The translations under genes were made by a program, and so were the position numbers. This document shows, in pieces, positions 1 through 7,354 of a DNA stretch of 64,000 bases; the first letter of the stretch is position 1, and every line of letters starts with the position of its first letter. The notes beneath the pieces were generated by a model that was given only the letters and a program-made list of their open reading frames with translations, had not been told where the DNA came from and did no database searches. The stretch lies in assembly GCF_003385595.1 (NCBI RefSeq), contig NZ_QNUE01000005.1, positions 62,001 to 126,000 on the forward strand, written 5' to 3'. Source of the stretch: Chryseobacterium flavum (GTDB lineage: Bacteria > Bacteroidota > Bacteroidia > Flavobacteriales > Weeksellaceae).

Positions 1-623
1 AAACTCAGCTTCATATGCCGGAATACGGCAGAATTATACAACAGTTGGTTGAGCGCTGTAAAGAACTTCCTACCAAAGAAGAAAGAAGTGAAATGGCTAT
101 GGCAATCATCGATTTTATGGGTCAGAGAAACCCACAACTTCGCGATGAAGAAAATTATAAACATAAACTTTGGGATCATCTTTTTATTCTTGCAGACTAT
201 GATCTGGATGTAGAGTCCCCTTATCCGTTTCCGACAAGGGAACAATTGGCAGAAAGACCTAAGAAGATGGAATATCCTAAACTTCAGGGTGATTTTAAGT
301 TCTACGGAAAAAGTATTCTTCAATTGATCGAAAAAGCAATTGAACTGGAAACGGGTGATGAAAAAGAAGCCCTTATTGAAGTTATTGCAAACAATATGAA
401 GAAGTCTTACAATGTATATAATAAAGAACATGTAACAGACGATGTTATTTTCCGTCATCTGAAGGAGCTCTCCGAAAACAGGTTAGATCTTACAGGAATT
501 GATTCTCTTGAAAAGAGTAAGATTTATTACACCAACAACAGCAACCGTAATAATAAAAACAGCGGTGGTAACAAAAATCAGAACAATAACAAGAGAAAAC
601 ATAATCATAAAAACAGAAAATAA
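1..623 (+). CDS. DUF4290 domain-containing protein (5' truncated by window edge)
   Basis: Conserved Bacteroidota protein of unknown function. The frame is open from base 3 to the stop at 621-623, and the residues before the first ATG (T-Q-L-H, then M-P-E-Y-G-R) fit the usual DUF4290 N-terminus, in which a short MEYNT-like stretch precedes the xEYGR motif. The ATG at 15 is therefore probably internal and the real start lies left of the window. The body is mostly helical and charged; the last 40 residues are an Asn/Lys-rich tail. The stop codon overlaps the murA ATG (TAATG at 621-625), so the two genes are probably translationally coupled, a linkage I recall as common in this phylum. Function not known. 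Confidence 0.85.
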   Translation, partial: TQLHMPEYGRIIQQLVERCKELPTKEERSEMAMAIIDFMGQRNPQLRDEENYKHKLWDHLFILADYDLDVESPYPFPTREQLAERPKKMEYPKLQGDFKFYGKSILQLIEKAIELETGDEKEALIEVIANNMKKSYNVYNKEHVTDDVIFRHLKELSENRLDLTGIDSLEKSKIYYTNNSNRNNKNSGGNKNQNNNKRKHNHKNRK

Positions 624-1930
624 TGAGTGGAACATTTCAGATAAGAGGAGGAAAAAGACTGCAGGGGGAAATAACTCCACAGGGAGCTAAAAACGAAGCT
701 CTACAGATCTTATGTGCAGTTTTATTAACCGATGAAGAAGTAAGAATCAAAAACATTCCTGATATTCATGATGTAAACAGACTGATTGAAATTCTGGGCG
801 ATTTTGGAGTAAAAGTAATTAAAAACGGACAGGGGGATTATACTTTCAAGGCGGACCAGGTTAACTTTGATTATATCAAATCAAGTGAATTCAAAAAAGA
901 TGGTGCAAAACTGCGTGGTTCAATTATGCTAATGGGACCAATGCTGGCACGTTATGGAGAAGCCTATATGCCTACCCCGGGAGGAGATAAAATCGGGAGA
1001 AGAAGACTGGATACTCACTTTCAGGGCCTGGTTGAGCTTGGAGCAGAATTCAATTATGATGAAGAAGAATATTTTTATTCATTAAAAGCAACAGAGCTCA
1101 GAGGTAAATTTATTTTGCTGGAAGAGGCTTCTGTAACCGGAACGGCAAATATCGTAATGGCTGCCGTACTAGCTAAAGGAAAAACCAGGATATATAATGC
1201 AGCCTGCGAGCCCTACCTACAGCAATTATGTAAAATGCTGAACAGAATGGGTGCTAATATTTCAGGAATCGGCTCAAACCTCCTTACTATTGAAGGAGTA
1301 GATTACCTGAGAGGAACCGAGCATACTATGCTTCCGGATATGGTAGAAATCGGATCATGGATTGGTCTTGCAGCGATGACCAAATCGGAAATCACCATTA
1401 AAAATGTAAACTGGAACCAGCTTGGCGTTATTCCAAATACATTCAGAAAACTGGGAATTCAACTTGAACAGAGTAACGATGATATTTATATCCCTGCTCA
1501 GGAACACTATAAAATTCAGAAATTTATTGATGGTTCCATCCTTACAATTTCAGATGCTCCATGGCCGGGATTCACTCCGGACCTTTTATCTATTATTTTG
1601 GTAGTAGCCACTCAGGCTAAAGGCAGTATTCTGGTTCACCAGAAAATGTTTGAATCCAGATTATTCTTTGTAGATAAATTAATTGACATGGGAGCTCAGA
1701 TTATTTTATGTGATCCGCACAGAGCGACAGTAATCGGGTTAAACCAGGAAGCACCATTGAGAGGTACAACCATGGTTTCTCCGGATATCAGAGCCGGGAA
1801 CGCACTTTTAATCGCCGCACTTTCTGCAGAAGGAAAATCCATTATCCATAATATAGAACAAATCGACAGAGGATATGAGAATATTGACGGCAGGTTACGG
1901 GCAATAGGTGCAGATATTGAAAGAATCTAA
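623..1930 (+). CDS. murA: UDP-N-acetylglucosamine 1-carboxyvinyltransferase
   Basis: First committed step of peptidoglycan synthesis: transfers enolpyruvate from PEP to UDP-GlcNAc in the cytoplasm. 435 residues, normal length. It has the N-terminal substrate-binding signature (GAKNEAL, residues 21-27), the active-site loop TPGGDKIGRRRLDTHF (118-133), and the C-terminal DIRAG motif. The loop residue that is the catalytic Cys115 in E. coli MurA is Asp122 here (PGGD instead of PGGC). Asp at this place is known in naturally fosfomycin-insensitive MurA enzymes such as those of Mycobacterium and Chlamydia; insensitivity here is inference. The start overlaps the upstream stop codon by one base, which fixes it. 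A strong hairpin terminator follows. Confidence 0.96.
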   Translation: MSGTFQIRGGKRLQGEITPQGAKNEALQILCAVLLTDEEVRIKNIPDIHDVNRLIEILGDFGVKVIKNGQGDYTFKADQVNFDYIKSSEFKKDGAKLRGSIMLMGPMLARYGEAYMPTPGGDKIGRRRLDTHFQGLVELGAEFNYDEEEYFYSLKATELRGKFILLEEASVTGTANIVMAAVLAKGKTRIYNAACEPYLQQLCKMLNRMGANISGIGSNLLTIEGVDYLRGTEHTMLPDMVEIGSWIGLAAMTKSEITIKNVNWNQLGVIPNTFRKLGIQLEQSNDDIYIPAQEHYKIQKFIDGSILTISDAPWPGFTPDLLSIILVVATQAKGSILVHQKMFESRLFFVDKLIDMGAQIILCDPHRATVIGLNQEAPLRGTTMVSPDIRAGNALLIAALSAEGKSIIHNIEQIDRGYENIDGRLRAIGADIERI

Positions 1931-1946
1931 TACTTATTTTATATAG

Positions 1947-1972
1947 AAGGCTCAGATCAATCTGAGCCTTTT
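1947..1972 (+). terminator. Intrinsic terminator after murA
   Basis: Perfect 10-bp inverted repeat AAGGCTCAGA / TCTGAGCCTT with loop TCAA, followed by TTTT. It lies 16 nt after the murA stop. Confidence 0.85.
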
Positions 1973-2056
1973 CCGACAAATCATGTTATATTGCTTATCA
2001 ACCAGATAATGCCGGAAATCTAAAAGAAAGGTAAATCTGTTTTTGATAGTAAAAAT

Positions 2057-2083
2057 AAAAGTACCCGTAAAACAGGTACTTTT
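2057..2083. terminator. Hairpin between murA and the convergent NIL gene
   Basis: Inverted repeat AAAAGTACC / GGTACTTTT around a 9-nt loop. It sits 26 nt beyond the stop of the minus-strand NIL gene and has A/T runs on both flanks, so it can terminate that transcript and back up the murA terminator. Confidence 0.7.
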
Positions 2084-2108
2084 GTAATTAAAACTATATG
2101 AATCTCGC

Positions 2109-2444
2109 TTAAAAATACTTTCGGCAGATATACTCCACCGTAGTACTCAAAAGTTTATTTTTATTCAGATAGAACTCAAGTTGCTGATAATCTTCTGAAT
2201 TAACATTTAGATATAATTGTACTGTCCCAAAACTATATCCGTTTACATATTCTATATTGGCAGACAACACCCTATGACAGATCCCCATCTGATTATAAAT
2301 GGTATTCATTAAATGTTCAAATTTCATTTTCCCATTTAATTCTATTTCCAGGATCAGTTCTTTTTTGGGCAGGTTCAGCTTATTCTGTAAGACCTGCAGG
2401 CCGGGATTAGGTGTAATCATCACTAAAAATTTTGGGTTAAACAC
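2109..2444 (-). CDS. Stand-alone NIL-domain protein
   Basis: 111 residues, or 103 if the ATG at 2420 is used instead of the GTG at 2444; an in-frame TGA just upstream of the GTG rules out a longer protein. Residues about 28-110 follow the pattern of the NIL domain, the ACT-like methionine-sensing domain usually found at the C-terminus of the MetN ATPase: L-E-I-E-L-N-G, a helix with M-N-T-I-Y-N-Q, then A-N-I-E-Y-V-N-G-Y-S-F-G and a closing V-E-Y-I. No ATPase domain or other MetNIQ component is encoded next to it. It may be a free regulatory ligand-binding domain or a relic of metN. The substrate is not shown by the sequence. A TATTTTTG promoter box lies upstream. Confidence 0.6.
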   Translation of the reverse strand: MFNPKFLVMITPNPGLQVLQNKLNLPKKELILEIELNGKMKFEHLMNTIYNQMGICHRVLSANIEYVNGYSFGTVQLYLNVNSEDYQQLEFYLNKNKLLSTTVEYICRKYF

Positions 2445-2479
2445 TTCAGATCATATTGCTCTTTGCATTAAATCTGTGA

Positions 2480-2487
2480 CAAAAATA
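2480..2487 (-). promoter_or_regulatory. TAnnTTTG -7 box for the NIL gene
   Basis: Minus-strand TATTTTTG, matching the Bacteroidota consensus TAnnTTTG, about 36 nt before the GTG start at 2444. No convincing -33 TTTG. Confidence 0.5.
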
Positions 2488-2489
2488 TA

Positions 2490-2530
2490 AAAAAATATTA
2501 GTCCACCAAATTAGTAGACTAATATTTTTT
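2490..2530 (-). terminator. Terminator after the YiiX-like gene
   Basis: Perfect 14-bp inverted repeat AAAAAATATTAGTC / GACTAATATTTTTT with a 13-nt loop, 27 nt past the stop of the minus-strand gene at 2558. A-T runs on both sides would give a U tract in either direction. Confidence 0.75.
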
Positions 2531-2557
2531 ATTTTTTTCTTGTCTCTCCTGTTTCTC

Positions 2558-3220
2558 TTACAGTTCTCTTATTCTTTCTAATTTATCCGAGCCTGCAAGA
2601 CCATTTGGATTACAACCCGGTTCTCCTTCCGGAACTTTCAGATTCTTTTTTTTGTAAAATTCTTCCCAAAATACATTTATTTTCCCGGTTTCAGGATCAA
2701 TAAAAGTCATCGGTTCCAATGTAAAAATATGGTTTTCTCTAAAAGCTCTTTCAATAAAGTCTGAACAGTAATAGGAATTTTCATTCAGGATATAGTTGAA
2801 ATTATAAGGCTTACCAAGCATCTGATTGGCTTTTTTAACAGCTGGAGGAATAGCTTTCCGGTATTCAGGTTTTAGCCTGTAAACAATAACTTTCTGTCCC
2901 TCCATCTCCTGTTCTTTGACAAAAGTTCTCAATACTTGTTTTTGAGAGCCTCCTTTTGGGGCAGCATGGAGTACAAAAAATCTCCTGCCTTTTTGTTCTA
3001 CTATTCCAATATGATCAAAAGAAGCTTCCTTCTGTTTTTGCGTAACATTATTAATAGCTCCGGAAAGTCCGGTTTCTTTTGCAGTAACGAAAAGCATATC
3101 GCCATTTTGAAGTATTGCATGATTACGGTAAGATGTACACTGTACAAAGGTTAATACTAAAAAGCATAAACATACAATAACAGTACTTTTTTTATTCGAA
3201 TCTCTTTTAAATTCCGGCAT
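2558..3220 (-). CDS. YiiX/YebB-like cysteine hydrolase lipoprotein (permuted NlpC/P60)
   Basis: 220 residues. The N-terminus has a basic stretch, a hydrophobic segment (about 13-27) and a lipobox ending V-Q-C at Cys28, so it is probably anchored in an envelope membrane. The rest looks like the permuted papain-like YiiX family: an early motif NGDMLF, the catalytic His in FDHIGIV, and the catalytic Cys in YYCSDFIERAF, with the Cys after the His as expected for the circularly permuted NlpC/P60 fold. The family may cleave amide or ester bonds in lipids or peptidoglycan; the substrate here is unknown. It is transcribed away from the response regulator at 3316. Confidence 0.8.
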   Translation of the reverse strand: MPEFKRDSNKKSTVIVCLCFLVLTFVQCTSYRNHAILQNGDMLFVTAKETGLSGAINNVTQKQKEASFDHIGIVEQKGRRFFVLHAAPKGGSQKQVLRTFVKEQEMEGQKVIVYRLKPEYRKAIPPAVKKANQMLGKPYNFNYILNENSYYCSDFIERAFRENHIFTLEPMTFIDPETGKINVFWEEFYKKKNLKVPEGEPGCNPNGLAGSDKLERIREL

Positions 3221-3259
3221 TCAATTCTCTTTCTGCCAAAATTACAAAATAGAATTTAT

Positions 3260-3267
3260 TACATTTG
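3260..3267 (+). promoter_or_regulatory. TAnnTTTG -7 box for the two-component operon
   Basis: TACATTTG matches the consensus exactly and lies 48 nt before the response-regulator ATG, in the 95-bp divergent gap. Confidence 0.55.
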
Positions 3268-3315
3268 TCAGAATATTGAACCACTCTTCACCTCAGCAAA
3301 AAACACAATTTTTAC

Positions 3316-4008
3316 ATGCCTCATATATTACTTGTTGAAGACGACGACAGATTGTCAAAACTTATCGCAAAAGGACTTCAGGATTTTGAATTTGAAGTAA
3401 CAACGGCCTATGATGGAATGACAGGAACAAAGCTTTCATTACAAAAAGACTTTGACCTGGTGATTACAGATATTATACTTCCTGAAAAAAACGGACTGGA
3501 ATTTTGCAATGAAATAAAAGCATTAAAACCTGAACTGCCTGTTATAATGCTCACTGCACTCGGAACTACAGATGATAAACTGGAAGGATTTGATGCAGGA
3601 GCAGATGACTATCTGACCAAACCCTTCGAGATGCGTGAACTGGTTGCCAGAATCAAAGTTCTTTTAAAGCGCTTTTCCCAACAGCAGCAGAAAGTATTTA
3701 TTCTTAAATACGCAGGCATCGAAATGAACCTGGAACAAAAAACTGTCACAAGGGACCATATTCCAATAAAGTTAACTCCAAAGGAATTCAATCTCCTGAA
3801 ATTTATGCTGGAAAATCCTGAAAAAGTTCTTTCCCGGACTGAAATTTCAGAAAATGTATGGGACACTCACTTTGATACCGGCACTAATTTCATAGATGTT
3901 TACATCAATTATATAAGAAAGAAAATTGATAAGGATTTTGAGAAAAAACTCATCCATACCAAAACAGGCATGGGCTTTATTTTAAAAAAAGGATACGAAG
4001 AACAATAG
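3316..4008 (+). CDS. OmpR/PhoB-family response regulator
   Basis: 230 residues. Receiver domain 1-120 with the acidic pocket (V-E-D-D-D at 7-11), phosphoacceptor Asp52 in VITDIILP, the conserved Thr in MLTA, and Lys102 in LTKPFE. The C-terminal winged helix (about 130-228) carries the LTPKEFNLLKFML and VDVYINYIRKKI-type signatures of the OmpR/PhoB class, which bind tandem direct repeats spaced by one helical turn. It is 14 nt upstream of the histidine kinase and surely co-transcribed with it. Such repeats occur 2.4 kb downstream, before mgtC (6460-6508), which makes that operon the first target to test. Confidence 0.95.
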   Translation: MPHILLVEDDDRLSKLIAKGLQDFEFEVTTAYDGMTGTKLSLQKDFDLVITDIILPEKNGLEFCNEIKALKPELPVIMLTALGTTDDKLEGFDAGADDYLTKPFEMRELVARIKVLLKRFSQQQQKVFILKYAGIEMNLEQKTVTRDHIPIKLTPKEFNLLKFMLENPEKVLSRTEISENVWDTHFDTGTNFIDVYINYIRKKIDKDFEKKLIHTKTGMGFILKKGYEEQ

Positions 4009-4022
4009 CAAAGAATTCACGC

Positions 4023-5405
4023 ATGAAAATCAGAACCCGCTTAACCTTATTGTTCACCTTTATCACAGCAACGTTAATGGTCTTCTATGGTATTGCTGTA
4101 TATTATTCGTCCAGCAAGGCAAGAGAGGTTTCATTTTATGCACAACTCAGAACTGAAGCAATAGCAAAAGCCAATCTCTTTTTCCAAAGTACTTTAAGTG
4201 AAAAAGAAATGCATCGCCTCTATAAGAATAATACAAAAACACTGAATGAGGTTCAGGTTGCTATTTATGATTCTGAATTTAATCTTATTTATCATGATGA
4301 TTCAAAAGTAGATTATATCAAGGAAAATCCTGAAATGCTTTCCAATATTTTCAGGAATAAAGACATCAGCTTTTTCATTAATGATCTTCAGGCGATCGGA
4401 ACAGTCTATTCCCATAACCAAAAAGAGTATGTGGTAACAGCGGCAGGCTATGATCAGTATGGATACAGCTCAATTACCCATTTGCTGACCATCAGTATTA
4501 TTGCATTCACCTGTATTCTGATCCTGATTTACCTGGCAGGAATATTTCTCTCAAAAAAAGCATTGAATCCCTTAAGCGAAATGGTAAGCCAAATCAAAAG
4601 AATAACTGCAGGAAAGCTACAGTTACGGATAAAAACTACCGGAGAGAAAGACGAACTTAATGAACTTGCACAAAATTTCAACGGGATGCTTGAACGGCTG
4701 GAAAATTCCTTTGAAGCCCAGAAGCATTTTGTATCCAATATTTCACACGAACTCCGGACTCCCTTAGCTGCAATTATTACCGAACTGGAAATTGCTTCAG
4801 AAAAGGAACAGACCAATAAGGATTACCGCCAGACCATTAAAAGTACCTTGGATGACGCCCGTAATATGGCCAGATTATCCAACAGCCTGATGGACCTTGC
4901 CAAAGCAAGTTATGATCCTAATGAAATCAGTTTTTCTGAATTACGTCTTGATGAGGTGCTGCTGGAATCTTATACCAAAACCATTAAAGAAAATACTGAA
5001 TATAAAGTTTCACTGAACATAGAAACCGATGTAGAAGAACATCAACTTATTGTGCAGGGAAACCAATATCTGCTTAGGGTAGCTTTCAATAACCTTATTG
5101 ACAATGCCTGTAAATATTCACCTGAACATTCCTGCTCCATTATTATAAAAAACAGTGATAAAAACCTCCATATCAGCTTTATCAATACCGGAGCTGTTAT
5201 TCCACAGGAAGATTTACAACGTATTTTTGAACCTTTCTACAGAAGTGATATTTCCAGGAAAGAAAAAGGATATGGAATAGGGCTTTTTCTCACCGAAAAA
5301 ATTATTCATCTGCACAATGCCACTATTGCTGTAATATCTGAAAATAATAAAACCGTTTTTACGGTACTGTTTGAATTGAATCCGGATTTCAGTCCGGACA
5401 GATAA
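4023..5405 (+). CDS. HAMP-domain sensor histidine kinase
   Basis: 460 residues. TM1 about 8-29; a periplasmic sensor region about 30-150 of unrecognised type, with acidic patches around 82-104; TM2 about 155-176; HAMP 177-230; dimerisation/phosphoacceptor domain with His242 in SNISHELRTPLAAI; then the ATP-binding domain with N box NNLIDNACKY, a reduced G1 region, F box EPFYRS and G2 GYGIGLFL. Partner of the regulator just upstream. The stimulus cannot be read from the sequence; the neighbouring Mg2+ and metal transport genes suggest a divalent cation, which is inference. The 3' end faces rhtA with 15 nt between stop codons. Confidence 0.94.
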   Translation: MKIRTRLTLLFTFITATLMVFYGIAVYYSSSKAREVSFYAQLRTEAIAKANLFFQSTLSEKEMHRLYKNNTKTLNEVQVAIYDSEFNLIYHDDSKVDYIKENPEMLSNIFRNKDISFFINDLQAIGTVYSHNQKEYVVTAAGYDQYGYSSITHLLTISIIAFTCILILIYLAGIFLSKKALNPLSEMVSQIKRITAGKLQLRIKTTGEKDELNELAQNFNGMLERLENSFEAQKHFVSNISHELRTPLAAIITELEIASEKEQTNKDYRQTIKSTLDDARNMARLSNSLMDLAKASYDPNEISFSELRLDEVLLESYTKTIKENTEYKVSLNIETDVEEHQLIVQGNQYLLRVAFNNLIDNACKYSPEHSCSIIIKNSDKNLHISFINTGAVIPQEDLQRIFEPFYRSDISRKEKGYGIGLFLTEKIIHLHNATIAVISENNKTVFTVLFELNPDFSPDR

Positions 5406-5424
5406 TAATATGGCTTATTATTAT
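5402..5424. terminator. Weak A/T hairpin between convergent kinase and rhtA
   Basis: Inverted repeat ATAATAATA / TATTATTAT with loop TGGCT. It contains both stop codons. All A/T, so weak; it may still mark the convergent junction. Confidence 0.35.
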
Positions 5425-6266
5425 TGGTTTGCAGTTTTACTGAAGATTGTGGTTCCAATACTGGCTGCTATGACACATGCAACAGAAATCCATTGTAAAA
5501 AAGTTAGCTTTTCCGATAAAAAGACTAATCCGGAAAGGGCTGCAAAAGCGGGTTCCAAACTCATAAGAATACTGAAAGTTTTGGCAGGAAGCCTCTTTAG
5601 CGCCATAATTTCCAGGGAAAAAGGCAAAGCACTTGACAGAATAGCTACTCCAAGACCTTTAACAAAAATAGCCGGAGTAAGGTTAAAAACCGCACCATCC
5701 CATATTGTAAAGGGAATAATCACCAGACTGGCAAATAACATTCCGGTAGTAACAGCATCTTTTCCATCCATTATTTTAGATACCTTTCCGCCCATTACGA
5801 TATACACTGCCCAAAACATTCCTGCAAGAAAGGCCAGTCCAAGCCCCAGAAGATCTACATGATCACTCTGCCAGGGAACAATAAGCAAGATTCCCACACA
5901 GGCCAGTAATGCCCAAACCACATCCAATAGTTTCCGGGATAAAGCTAACGCAAGAAATAACGGCCCCGCAAACTCTACCGTTACCGCCAGACCTAATGGA
6001 ATCCGTTGGATAGCCATATAAAAAATAAGGTTCATTGCAGCCAGACCTATCCCATACATAGCACAATACTTCCATTTCTGTTTGGTAAACTGCAAAAATT
6101 TAGGGCGGTTAATCACGGTCAGTAAAACAGCAGAAAGGACAATTCTCAGAGTAACAGTTCCAATGGCTCCTATTGCAGGAAAAAGTTGCTTCGCAATAGA
6201 GGCTCCACCTTGTACACAGATTATCGCTAAAAGAGTAGCAGGAATTGCTAAATTCGATTTCTTCAT
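5421..6266 (-). CDS. rhtA: EamA-family exporter, RhtA-like (threonine/homoserine)
   Basis: 281 residues from the ATG at 6266; a further ATG at 6293 would add nine residues with no family match. Ten hydrophobic segments in two EamA halves. It resembles E. coli RhtA along its whole length: QGGASIAKQLFP near the N-terminus, G-L-A-A-M-N-L-I-F-Y, I-P-L-G-L-A-V-T-V-E-F-x-G-P-L, and the C-terminal S-S-A-L-P-F-S-L-E-I-M-A-L-K-R-L-P and S-L-E-P-A-F-A-A-L-S-G. RhtA exports threonine and homoserine across the inner membrane; that substrate is inferred from similarity. It lies, in opposite orientation, between the two-component system and the mgtC operon. Confidence 0.85.
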   Translation of the reverse strand: MKKSNLAIPATLLAIICVQGGASIAKQLFPAIGAIGTVTLRIVLSAVLLTVINRPKFLQFTKQKWKYCAMYGIGLAAMNLIFYMAIQRIPLGLAVTVEFAGPLFLALALSRKLLDVVWALLACVGILLIVPWQSDHVDLLGLGLAFLAGMFWAVYIVMGGKVSKIMDGKDAVTTGMLFASLVIIPFTIWDGAVFNLTPAIFVKGLGVAILSSALPFSLEIMALKRLPAKTFSILMSLEPAFAALSGLVFLSEKLTFLQWISVACVIAASIGTTIFSKTANQ

Positions 6267-6293
6267 TTCTAAATTAATGATTGGCAAAAACAA

Positions 6294-6459
6294 TATTTAA
6301 TACAGCAGCCGGCAATTGGAAAAAAACACTGATAACAAACTATAAATACCAAGCCTCTATTGCGCCTCATCAAATGTATAGAAATTTTATCTTCTACAAA
6401 ACAGGATTTAATCTGAATACAGAATCACAGCAATAAATATTAGTTGTACTACTACCTGC
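6294..6459. other. Intergenic stretch before the mgtC control region
   Basis: A/T-rich non-coding DNA upstream of both rhtA and mgtC. I see no ORF, tRNA-like fold, or riboswitch (no M-box) in it. The control elements of mgtC start at 6460. Confidence 0.5.
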
Positions 6460-6508
6460 TTCTAATAAGATTCTAATAAGATTCTAAAGTTTTTCTAACA
6501 GCTTCTGG
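6460..6508 (+). promoter_or_regulatory. 11-bp-phased TTCTAA direct repeats (candidate response-regulator site)
   Basis: TTCTAATAAGA at 6460 and again at 6471, TTCTAAAGTTT at 6482, TTCTAACAGC at 6493 and TTCTGGC at 6503. The TTCT starts are spaced 11, 11, 11 and 10 bp, that is once per helical turn on one DNA face. OmpR/PhoB-family regulators bind arrays of just this geometry (PhoB and PhoP boxes). It ends 13 bp before the -7 box. Binding by the regulator encoded at 3316 is inference. Confidence 0.6.
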
Positions 6509-6521
6509 CTAAAAGTAAGGA

Positions 6522-6529
6522 TACCTTTG
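6522..6529 (+). promoter_or_regulatory. TAnnTTTG -7 box of the mgtC operon
   Basis: TACCTTTG matches the consensus exactly. The -33 element is poor, which suits an activator-dependent promoter with the boxes just upstream. Transcription would begin near 6535, about ten bases before the mini-ORF. Confidence 0.6.
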
Positions 6530-6545
6530 CAGCAAATAAAAAATC

Positions 6546-6581
6546 ATGGATACTGACCCGTCCTATTATTACAACAAATAA
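6546..6581 (+). CDS. Candidate 11-codon leader peptide MDTDPSYYYNK
   Basis: ATG at 6546, stop TAA at 6579-6581. It is the first ORF after the predicted promoter and ends 55 nt before the mgtC start. The peptide starts Asp-Thr-Asp-Pro and then has three Tyr codons in a row. The enterobacterial MgtL leader (MEPDPTPL...) also begins with acidic residues and proline, which destabilise ribosomes at low Mg2+. The likeness is one of composition only and such a short ORF can arise by chance. Its place, between promoter and two alternative hairpins before a Mg2+ gene, is what makes it credible. Confidence 0.4.
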   Translation: MDTDPSYYYNK

Positions 6582-6592
6582 ATATTCAGCAA

Positions 6593-6624
6593 TATACTTT
6601 TCTGTATACGGCTGGGTGCCATAC
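6593..6624 (+). promoter_or_regulatory. Two mutually exclusive hairpins before mgtC
   Basis: Stem A pairs TATAC (6593-6597) with GTATA (6604-6608) around TTTTCT. Stem B pairs GTAT+GGC (6604-6607, 6610-6612) with GCC+ATAC (6618-6624) around TGGGT. They share 6604-6608 and cannot coexist. Stem B ends 12 nt before the mgtC ATG. Stems are short, so this is an attenuator candidate only. Confidence 0.35.
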
Positions 6625-6636
6625 AACAGAAAGGTT

Positions 6637-7335
6637 ATGAACACATTAGAATTTACACTCCGTCTTTTCACAGCTTTTGCCTTAGGTGCCGGTATTGGTT
6701 TTGAAAGGCAATGGCGGCAAAAAAGTGCAGGTCTCCGTACTAATACATTAGTCTGCCTCGGTTCCGCGGCTTTCGTTCTCCTCTCTATAAAAATCGGAGG
6801 GGATGCCACAGGCAGAATCGCTTCTTATATTGTAAGCGGTATCGGCTTTTTGGGAGGAGGTGTTATTATGAAAGACGGACTTACTGTAAGAGGGCTCAAC
6901 ACTGCCGCTACCATCTGGTGCTCTGCTTCTGTTGGAGCCCTTTGTGCACTGGGTCTCTCCTTTGAAGCAGCTATTACAAGCGGATTTATTATCCTTACCC
7001 ATGTGTTTTTGCGTCCTATAGGCATAAAACTCAGCAACAATATCAATAACAGGAATCATTATACAGAATATTTACTCAGTATTAAATGCAGGAGTGAAGT
7101 AGAAAATCATATCCGGGTACAACTGATGCAGTCCTTAAGCGGAAATGATAACGTTTTATTAAAATCCCTTACAAGTGATGATAATGGTCTTCCCGAAAAC
7201 GCAATCATTACAGCAGAAGTCCATGCTTCAACTCCACAAGACAGCTTCATGGAAAAAACAGCAAGCAGACTGACTATTGAAGACAAGGTCATTAAAGTAA
7301 GCTGGGAAATAATAGGTACTGAAAACGATTTATAA
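6637..7335 (+). CDS. mgtC: MgtC/SapB-family inner-membrane protein
   Basis: 232 residues from the ATG at 6637; an upstream in-frame ATG (6616) lies within hairpin B and adds seven residues foreign to the family. The N-terminal half shows the MgtC signature in several hydrophobic segments: LGAGIGFERQWRQKSAGLRT, V-S-G-I-G-F-L-G-G-G-V-I, V-R-G-L-N-T-A-A-T-I-W-C-S-A-S-V-G. The C-terminal soluble part (about 145-232) is ACT-like in other family members. MgtC proteins are induced at low Mg2+; in Salmonella MgtC lowers F-ATPase activity and supports survival in macrophages. Here it leads an operon with mgtA, 19 nt away. Whether it acts on ATP synthase in this organism is unknown. Confidence 0.9.
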   Translation: MNTLEFTLRLFTAFALGAGIGFERQWRQKSAGLRTNTLVCLGSAAFVLLSIKIGGDATGRIASYIVSGIGFLGGGVIMKDGLTVRGLNTAATIWCSASVGALCALGLSFEAAITSGFIILTHVFLRPIGIKLSNNINNRNHYTEYLLSIKCRSEVENHIRVQLMQSLSGNDNVLLKSLTSDDNGLPENAIITAEVHASTPQDSFMEKTASRLTIEDKVIKVSWEIIGTENDL

Positions 7336-7354
7336 CATTTTAATAAACGAAGTG

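Noticed and set aside
5410..5862. 150-residue plus-strand ORF opposite rhtA
   Set aside because: Antisense shadow of a well-supported EamA transporter; basic, low-complexity composition without a family pattern.
6294..6636. Mg2+ riboswitch (M-box type) before mgtC
   Set aside because: The leader from the predicted start is only about 100 nt and lacks room and motifs for an M-box; only short hairpins are seen.
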